Assembly (NCBI GenBank): GCA_037349315.1 | Contig: JBAIAC010000023.1 | Span: 40,721,501 to 40,785,500, forward strand | Source of the DNA: Chelydra serpentina | Taxonomy: Eukaryota > Chordata > Testudines > Chelydridae | Length of the DNA: 64,000 nt | Reading direction: 5' to 3' | Shown: one piece after another, positions 58,201 through 64,000 of the stretch | How the letters are laid out: each line of letters begins with the position of its first letter | How positions within the stretch are numbered: the stretch's first letter is position 1 | Program-made: the position numbers and the translations under genes | Notes under the pieces: generated by a model | Databases searched by the model: none | Seen by the model: only the letters and a program-made list of their open reading frames with translations | Told to the model about the DNA's origin: nothing

Positions 58201-60298
58201 GCAAAAGTGTAACCAGCTTCGGACTGGGGTGTGGGCCGCTGGAAGGTTGGCCCCGCAGAGGATAAAAGCCTACTCTTGCTGTGTGGTAATGGAGTGACTT
58301 CTTGAACCGGAGAGGCAGAGCACTATGCTTCAGAGCCAAAAGACCCAGGGTCAGACCCTGCCAATGCCCTGCAGGGGGCTGCCCAGGGCTGGACGGCCTG
58401 AGGGGGTAATCACATTTCCCGTTTCTCTCCGGGGTGAGGGCTGCCGGCGTCCCTCTCTCCAATCTTTATGAGCCGGCCCCGACTCTGGGACCCCAGAGGG
58501 AGTAAACGTGGCTTGAACTCAACAGGCAACACGTGTTGGCCCCAGCTTAGCTGTGGCCTAATACAGTAATGGGGCCCTGCGCACTGTCAGCGCTGGCCCC
58601 GGATCCATCCCCATCAGCTGTCCCGATCGTTAGCTCGTTAGCTGGTGCTTTACAAATCCCCTGCGTTATTAAATCATTAATGGCCAGACAGGCCAAGCGC
58701 ATCTGATTGAAATGCCTCTGGGGAGACGCTTAACGGGCTAACGAATTACCTTCATTAGCAAAACTGCTGCTGCGGCTTCCTGGAAAGTGTGGGGGCCAGA
58801 GGACAGAGGGCGACTTGGAGAGCGCATTGGGGTTTAGCACGGGCAACTGGCCAGCATCACTGTGCGTGTCCCACACTCGCGGGTGAGGCTGTGCGTGTGC
58901 CTCACGCACGTGTTTCTGGCTTCTCTGGGCTCAAAGCCCCTGCGAACAGGCATAAGCAGCAGCTGGCCACGCTGCGGCAATAGCGCCTGCCAGGAATTGT
59001 TGTGTGCCCTCCGCGGGTCACGCTCTCAAAGCGGAAGGAGCCTAGTTCAGTCCCCCCTTCGTCCCCAGCGTGAAACGGACGAGGGTGGGCGGCCCATGGC
59101 CGGCAGCGTGAAACGGACGAGGGTGGGCGACCCACGGCCGGCAGCGTGAAACGGACGAGGGTGGGCGACCCACGGCCGGCAGCGTGAAACAGACGAGGGT
59201 GGGCGGCCCATGGCCGGCAGCGTGAAACAGACGAGGGTGGGTGCCCCACGGCCGGCAGCGTGAAACAGATGAGGGTGGGCGGCCCATGGCCGGCAGCGTG
59301 AAACGGACGAGGGTGGGCGCCCCACGGCCGGCAGCGTGAAACGGACGAGGGTGGGTGCCCCACGGCCAGCAGCGTGAAACGGACGAGGGCGGGTGCCCCA
59401 CGGCCGGCAGCGTGAAACGGACGAGGGTGGGTGCCCCACGGCCGGCAGCGTGAAACGGACGAGGGTGGGTGCCCCACGGCCGGCAGCGTGAAACGGACGA
59501 GGGTGGGCGCCTCATGACTGGCTGTGGGTGGGAGCCCCACGGCCGGCAGCGTGAAACGGACGAGGGTGGGCGCCCCACGGCCGGCAGCGTGAAACGGACG
59601 AGGGTGGGCGCCTCATGACTGGCTGTGGGTGGGAGCCCCACGGCTGGCAGCGTGAAACGGACGAGGGTGGGTGCCCCATGCAGGTGGTGCGGTGGGAGAC
59701 GGTAGCAGCGTAACATCCCAGCACAGTAAGCAGGGTTCTGGCGGGTGTGTTACAGGCGCAGGACCCCCCCCATGGCCGTTCAGGGCTGGGAGTGGGTACA
59801 GGGGGCTGGCGCTGCAGGGGCTGGGGCGAGGGCTGCTGATGCTCAGAGCAGAGCCCCCCGGCAGGCCGGGTGTGGAAGGGGCCGCTCACCGGGCAGAGAT
59901 ACTGATATTGGGAGCCCCAGGCAGGAGCGGGGCCCCGCTGTGTTAGGTGCTGTACACACACATAGTAACTCGGCCAGCCCGCCGGGGGCTGTGCAGGACA
60001 CGTTGCCCTGCGCCAGCCAGCAGGACAAGGGGGCTGCTGCGCCCCAAGCCCTGAAGGAAGAGATGGAGAGTGATCATAGCAAGAGAGGAGGCTGCTCCCT
60101 GCCCCCCAGCGCCGGGATGAAATGGGGTGGGGGTGGGCTTCTGAATCCCTGCTGCTGCGCCCAGAACAGAGCCCTCCGCGCTCACAGCCTAGGTTTAGCC
60201 CCAGACCCGGCTGCCCCTCGCCCCGCGCCCCGTCCGCAGGCCGGACACGGCTTACCTGTGAGGGAGCCGAGCGTCGCGAGCAGAGCCAGGCAGCGCAT
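49101..60298 (-). CDS. CHRNG: Nicotinic acetylcholine receptor gamma subunit
   Basis: The fetal muscle receptor subunit (alpha2-beta-gamma-delta pentamer), a ligand-gated cation channel. Twelve minus-strand exons: 60298-60256, 57762-57623, 56353-56309, 55864-55755, 55193-55038, 54034-53937, 52857-52654, 52244-52130, 51296-51182, 50550-50343, 49694-49561, 49265-49101; 1,533 nt, 510 residues. Junctions are GT-AG and phases close. Signal peptide about 1-18, then [20 protein letters not shown]. Cys-loop Cys146-Cys160 around TYFPFDWQN, with N-glycosylation motif NCS at 159. M1 about 239-263, M2 [19 protein letters not shown]3 [17 protein letters not shown], a cytoplasmic loop with [21 protein letters not shown]4 about 470-490, end [11 protein letters not shown] call gamma rather than delta from close match to remembered chicken gamma (RTPNTHxMSQ, FTPDD, ending FNQAPAxPFPGDPKxYLP). 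No broken residues seen. Confidence 0.96.
49561..49694 (-). CDS. CHRNG: CHRNG exon 11 (MA helix)
   Basis: 134 bp, [18 protein letters not shown] to EQNDFDN, acceptor CGTCTCTAG, donor GTGAGT. The amphipathic membrane-associated helix before M4. Confidence 0.93.
50343..50550 (-). CDS. CHRNG: CHRNG exon 10 (cytoplasmic loop)
   Basis: 208 bp, [18 protein letters not shown] to VLEKI; includes the [15 protein letters not shown] block shared with chicken gamma. Confidence 0.95.
51182..51296 (-). CDS. CHRNG: CHRNG exon 9 (M3)
   Basis: 115 bp, [20 protein letters not shown] to HTMSQKVRQ. Confidence 0.96.
51480..51990 (-). mobile_element. Old CR1 LINE fragment in CHRNG intron 8
   Basis: A diverged copy of the same CR1 3' region: AACTTCCCAATGGTCCATCT, GTGAGTTCCGCAGATTAACC and CCCTAGTTCTTGCATTG correspond in order to CR1 3' words. 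It is older than the copy at 42.3-43.0 kb. Confidence 0.6.
52130..52244 (-). CDS. CHRNG: CHRNG exon 8 (M2 pore helix)
   Basis: 115 bp, [18 protein letters not shown] to [17 protein letters not shown]; the pore-lining helix. Confidence 0.96.
52350..52450 (+). mobile_element. MIR-like SINE head in CHRNG intron 7
   Basis: CCTAGTGGTTAGAGCAGCGG followed by GCTGGGAGCCAGGTA is a tRNA-like SINE head with A box. The 3' part is lost. Confidence 0.5.
52654..52857 (-). CDS. CHRNG: CHRNG exon 7 (M1)
   Basis: 204 bp, [19 protein letters not shown] through FTPDD and the M1 helix ([15 protein letters not shown]) to FLPAK. Confidence 0.96.
53937..54034 (-). CDS. CHRNG: CHRNG exon 6
   Basis: 98 bp, [19 protein letters not shown] to IDPEAFT, acceptor CCACACAG, donor GTAACG. 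Confidence 0.94.
55038..55193 (-). CDS. CHRNG: CHRNG exon 5 (Cys-loop)
   Basis: 156 bp, [16 protein letters not shown] onward to WQNCSMVF; both Cys-loop cysteines with 13 residues between them. Confidence 0.96.
55755..55864 (-). CDS. CHRNG: CHRNG exon 4
   Basis: 110 bp, [18 protein letters not shown] to PDIVLEN. The first codon is AAA (Lys) where human gamma reads Gln (MQWCDYR). Confidence 0.95.
56309..56353 (-). CDS. CHRNG: CHRNG exon 3
   Basis: 45 bp, [15 protein letters not shown]; the invariant 15-codon exon of muscle receptor genes. Confidence 0.95.
56669..57055. repeat. 92-bp minisatellite in CHRNG intron 2
   Basis: Four copies of a C-rich unit starting AGCCCCATCACTGCCCAG at about 56,669, 56,764, 56,856 and 56,948 (spacing 95, 92, 92 bp). 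Copies are nearly identical, so the expansion is recent. It ends in a run of C. Confidence 0.93.
57623..57762 (-). CDS. CHRNG: CHRNG exon 2
   Basis: 140 bp, [19 protein letters not shown] to LTNLISL: end of the signal peptide and N-terminal helix. Contains INVTLKL, with an NVT glycosylation motif. Confidence 0.95.
57763..60255. other. CHRNG intron 1
   Basis: 2.5 kb without coding sequence; contains the 38-bp minisatellite listed separately. Confidence 0.6.
59064..59690. repeat. 38-bp minisatellite in CHRNG intron 1
   Basis: Fifteen copies of a unit with core GCGTGAAACGGACGAGGGTG and a CCCACGGCCGGCA spacer. Twelve are at an exact 38-bp period (59,069 to 59,487). The last three are spaced by extra TCATGACTGGCTGTGGGTGG blocks, forming a higher-order repeat. 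Minus-strand open frames reading VRFTLPAVG repeats result from it. Confidence 0.95.
60256..60298 (-). CDS. CHRNG: CHRNG exon 1 (signal peptide)
   Basis: ATG CGC TGC CTG..., [14 protein letters not shown], donor GTAAGC. The ATG is preceded by CCACC, a strong Kozak context. Confidence 0.93.
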
Positions 60299-60424
60299 GG
60301 TGGTGGCAGCCTCCCTCCCGGCACGGTGGCTGCTGTGTGCTCAGCAAGCTCTGGAGGTTTATTTTGGGCCGTGGTCGGCCCCCCCTGCACCCCTCCTCTC
60401 CCCGAGCGCTCCGTGCCTGCAGTC

Positions 60425-60451
60425 CAGCTGTCTGGTCAGCATTGTCAGCTG
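60425..60451 (-). promoter_or_regulatory. CHRNG: Paired E-boxes upstream of CHRNG
   Basis: Two identical CAGCTG E-boxes at 60,425-60,430 and 60,446-60,451, 21 bp (two helical turns) apart and 127-153 bp upstream of the ATG. An AT-rich AAAATAAA (complement of 60,358-60,365) lies between them and the start and could act as a TATA-like element. Paired myogenic-factor E-boxes are a known feature of muscle receptor subunit promoters. Function here is inferred. Confidence 0.65.
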
Positions 60452-60499
60452 TTCCCCCGTGGATGGCCAAGTGCCTCTGAAACAACAATGGGGGAGGGG

Positions 60500-62740
60500 G
60501 CGACTCACCCTACCGGGGACACGTGGACCCCCCCCCCACCCCGTGCTGAGTTGGCAATATTTGTAAGAGCCGCATGCGTGCCTCAGTTTCCCTGTGTGCT
60601 CTGTACTGCTGTGCCCTGATGCGGTGTTTGACTCCCGTAGCTGCCTGGTTGGAGGCCAGACTCCTTAGCTTGGGCTGAATAGACTGGAGGAGGCAGAAGA
60701 GACAAAGGGAGCCCCATGGACCGGGACATTAAGGCCAGAGTAACCAGGGAAGCCAGGTGTGAACCGACTGTTCTCGATGTCTTCGCTGGGAAGAGAGGGC
60801 CAAAGGGAAGCAGAGAGTCAGGGCCCAGCAGGATCTCTGTCTCCTGCTTGCCTTTCCCATGCAGAGGGGGACTGCCGGAGACCGGAGGCCAGCTGACTCA
60901 GAAGGGCTGCCCAGTGTCACTGCAAATACTCCCTGACCCGCTGCTCCCTGTAGGGTAAAGAGCCTCGGAACCGGCCTCCATCTCCTTCGGACCCGCTAGT
61001 CCAGGCAGTCCCCTGGGAGCCTGCCAGCCCAGAGCTTCTGGTTTGGTGATTAGAGCTGGGGACTGGGACGCCGGCGACCTGGGTTTTCTTCCCAGCTCTG
61101 CCACGGAGCTGTCGGGGAAGCTTGGGCGAATCATTCCCCCTCCCCGGGCCTCAGTTTCTCCAGCTCTGAACTGAGGATGATCTTTCCCTCCTCCACACCT
61201 TTAATGCCTGTCAAGTGCTTTGAGATCCCCTAAGTGAAGGCACCAGAGGAAGGCAGCGTTGCCCCAGTGGGGATACATGACCCCCTTAGCCCACCGCTCG
61301 GGTGCTACCGACCTTACCCAGTCTCTGCATAGCTTTGTCCCTGACTGGTGTCCCCTCCCTGGCTGGGTGTGACACCCGGACACCTGCCCCCCCTTCACAC
61401 GCGCATGGTGTCATGGATTGATAGGGAATCGGCTCTCCCCCGACTCCGCAAGGCCTCAGTGACTGCAGCTGCTAACCCTTTGGGCTCCAGCGATCCCTGT
61501 TCCTCACCCAGATCAGACTCCCAAGAGGAGCAATGCAGGGCCGCAGGGCAGCCCTTCCGACACGAGGGAGCCGAGAGAAAGTCCTTCGGTTAGCAAGGGA
61601 AAGTCCAGAGCGGTACGAGCGACGGCTTCCCCAGGCCCTGATCCTCGAGGGGCCATCTTCACTCTCGCTGCCCGTCTGCGCGTGGTCCCAGCAGCACCCT
61701 GGACACCTCTTCGCTGCGGCCTCCCTGCGGTGCTGGAGGAAGCCACCTGCTCTCGGCTGCCCCGGGCGTTAATGTTCAGTCGCTGGGGCTCTGGACCCGC
61801 CAGTCATGCAGGCTGGCTCTGTTCAGCTCTCGACAGTGGGGCCCCGTGACGGTCTGCCAGGCCCCGTTCCCGTTCCTACGCCGTGTGTGACAGTACTGAG
61901 CACATAGGGAAACCGAGGCACACATCTGGCTCCTAAAGATATTACCGGAACGCCCACCGTCATCACACCCGGAATCTGGGGCACAGAACCAGCTGCCATG
62001 GGGAAATCACACCAGGGCCTCTCCCCCACCCCTGCTGGGGGCGTGCTTGCCAGGTTTCTGACTCCGGTGCCCAGGACCTGACGCAGAATGCCAAGGCGCC
62101 ATGGCCAGAGACACACTGGCAGAGTGTAACGGGGGCAGAGTGAGGGCCTGGGGAATGCCCATGGCGCTCCCCCTGCCTGGGCAGTGTGCAGCGGGGGGCT
62201 CTGGTTTCACAAGGGTCCTTAAGGGCAGCTGACTCCGCTGAGTGGCCCCAGGGTGGGTCCGTTCACCTTCTGAGCTGCTCGCGCCATGGTGGGCTCCCCA
62301 TCCCCCCCAGGCCCAACGCTGCCCTCACTCTCCCGCCGCCCACGGAGAAGCCTTCCCACCGCTCAGGGCACCCGACACCGCCTGGAGCTTTCGCCGCGGG
62401 TTTGATCCAGCAGCTCCGGGGTTAACTAGCTCTGGTCTGCGCAAAGGCTGAGATGCAGCCAGGGCCAGAGGCTTGCCCCCGGTGAGCGATTGCAGCTGAT
62501 GTTCTAGCCGGCACCTGTGTATGGGGCTGGGGCGAGGCCGCTCCACGCCCCCGGCAGTACGGCACCGGCAGGGAGACTCCTAGGCCGGGGGCTGGGCTGG
62601 CGTCGGAGGGCTGAGTACCAGCCCCAGCTGTCGGGGGGGGGTGACCAGCCTGTCTGGGGGTCACATACCAGGCTTGCCTGAGCCCTTGGTGTGGATGATG
62701 CGAGCAGCATCAGCTGTCCCGAGAAACAGGATTCCTGGCA
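60500..62740. other. CHRNG upstream intergenic DNA
   Basis: No coding exon recognised. A MIR-like SINE lies at about 61,041-61,250. Words typical of turtle LTR ends (TGTCATGGATTGATAGGGAA near 61,409; GTGTGTGACAGTACTGAGC near 61,885) suggest another decayed LTR, not proven. Confidence 0.35.
61041..61250 (+). mobile_element. MIR-like SINE
   Basis: Head GTTTGGTGATTAGAGCTGGG, then CAGCTCTGCCACGGAGCTG, GGCCTCAGTTTCTCCAGC and a 3' end GTCAAGTGCTTTGAGATCCC, the full order of a MIR/CORE-type SINE. Confidence 0.7.
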
Positions 62741-62749
62741 TTTCCCGTC

Positions 62750-64000
62750 TGACACCCCCGCGGCCTGCCCCCCCTGCTCTGCCCCCCTTCACCTGCTGCT
62801 GCCTCACCCCCCCCCCCCGGCCTGCCCCCCCTGCTCTGCCCCCCTTCACCTGCTGCTGCCTCACCGCCCCCGGCCTGCCCCCCCTGCTCTGCCCCCCCTT
62901 CACCTGCTGCTGCCTCACCGCCCCCGGCCTGCCCCCCCTGCACTGCCCCGCCTTCACCTGCTGCTGCCTCACACCCCCCCGGCCTGCCCCCCCTGCTCTG
63001 CCCCCACTTCACCTGCTGCTGCCTCACTGCCCCCGGCCTGCCCCCCCTGCTCTGCCCCCCCTTAACCTGCTGCTGCCTCACCCCCCCCCCGGCCTGCCCC
63101 CCTGCACTGCCCCCCCTTCACCTGCTGCTGCCTCACCCCTCCCGGCCTGCCCCCCCTGCACTGCCCCCCCTTCACCTGCTGCTGCCTCACACACCCCCGG
63201 CCTGCCTCCCTGCACTGCCCCCCCTTCACCTGCTGCTGCCTCACCCCTCCCGGCCTGCCCCCCTGCTCTGCCCCCCCTTCACCTGCTGCTGCCTCACCGC
63301 CCCCGGCCTGCCCCCCCTGCACTGCCCCCCCTTCACCTGCTGCTGCCTCACCGCCCCCGGCCTGCCCCCCCTGCTCTGCCCCCCCTTCACCTGCTGCTGC
63401 CTCACCCCTCCCGGCCTGCCCCCCCTGCTCTACCCCGCCTTCACCTGCTGCTGCCTCACCGCCCCCGGCCTGCCCCCTGCTCTGCCCCCCCTTCACCTGC
63501 TGCTGCCTCACACCCCCCCGGCCTGCCTTCCCTGCTCTGCCCACCCTTCACCTGCTGCTGCCTCACACCCCCCCGGCCTGCCCCCCCTGCTCTGCCCCGC
63601 CTTCACCTGCTGCTGCCTCACACCCCCCCAGCCTGCCCCCCCTGCACTGCCCCCCCTTCACCTGCTGCTGCCTCACCCCCCGCCAGCCTGCCCCCCCTGC
63701 TCTGCCCCCCTTCACCTGCTGCTGCCTCACACACCCCCGGCCTGCCCCCCCCTGCTCTGCCCCCCCTTCACCTGCTGCTGCCTCACACCCCCCCGGCCTG
63801 CCTCCCTGCACTGCCCCCCCTTCACCTGCTGCTGCCTCACCCCTCCCGGCCTGCCCCCCCTGCTCTACCCCCCCTTCACATGCTGCTGCCTCACACCCCC
63901 CACCCGGCCTGCCCCCCCTGCTCTGCCCCCCCTTCACCTGCTGCTGCCTCACCCCTCCCGGCCTGCCCCCCCTGCACTGCCCCCCCTTCACCTGCTGCTG
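62750..64000. repeat. 54-bp C-rich minisatellite at the window end
   Basis: About 23 units with core TTCACCTGCTGCTGCCTCAC and CGGCCTGCCCCCC, period 52-58 bp (usually 54), running off the right edge. Length variation is mostly in C-runs. Because 54 is a multiple of three, the minus strand stays open and reads VRQQQVKGGQSRGGRPGG repeats; there is no sign of a real gene. Confidence 0.95.

Noticed and set aside
59042..60390. Minus-strand open frames of 130-290 codons with VRFTLPAVG repeats
   Set aside because: Product of the 38-bp tandem array inside CHRNG intron 1; they also overlap the CHRNG first exon in the wrong frame.
62661..63991. Collagen-like repeat protein on the minus strand
   Set aside because: The 54-bp array is a multiple of three so it stays open by chance; broken by C-run length changes and lacking any unique flanking domain.
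62750..64000. CRISPR-like regular spacing of repeats
   Set aside because: Spacers are themselves repeats and the genome is vertebrate; this is a minisatellite.

Overview
The window is vertebrate nuclear DNA: spliced genes with GT-AG introns, CR1 LINE pieces, SINEs, solo LTRs and DNA-transposon relics. The repeats point to a turtle. A tRNA-derived SINE at about 27.88-28.06 kb has intact A and B boxes and a CR1-like tail of repeated GATTCTATGA, the layout of the chelonian tRNA-type SINEs as I remember them. The CR1, LTR and terminal-inverted-repeat elements also look like families I associate with turtle genomes. No database search was possible, so the species is not determined.

Layout from left to right. 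(1) 1-7,147, plus strand: the last five exons of a cytochrome P450 family 2 gene; the 5' exons lie off the left edge. Exons 6, 7 and 8 have the canonical CYP2 lengths of 142, 188 and 142 bp. (2) 10,874-11,430, plus: two relics of a second CYP2 gene, an exon-2-like piece carrying an in-frame TGA and a 34-bp end of an exon 8. (3) 12,331-33,775, plus: a complete EIF4E2 (4EHP) gene with a CpG-rich promoter, seven coding exons and 234 residues. (4) 46,287-40,470, minus: a seven-exon phospholipid-scramblase-like gene of 331 residues, assembled here from short exons. (5) 60,298-49,101, minus: a complete CHRNG (muscle acetylcholine receptor gamma subunit) gene with 12 exons and 510 residues, and paired CAGCTG E-boxes just upstream. 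(6) 60.5-64 kb: upstream DNA ending in a large minisatellite that runs off the window.

The genes do not form a pathway. EIF4E2 and CHRNG are neighbours in other vertebrates as I recall (human 2q37, where both read the same way). Here they converge, with the scramblase-like gene between them. The right half is GC-rich and holds several minisatellites (units of about 38, 40, 54 and 92 bp) inside or beside the two minus-strand genes. These create long spurious open frames on both strands.

The points most worth a second look are the decayed CYP2 copy, the scramblase-like gene, a fold-back repeat inserted as a unit with a 14-bp target duplication (15.77-16.02 kb), an unassigned element with 16-bp terminal inverted repeats (30.6-30.9 kb), and the minisatellites. 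I found no convincing novel multi-gene system.
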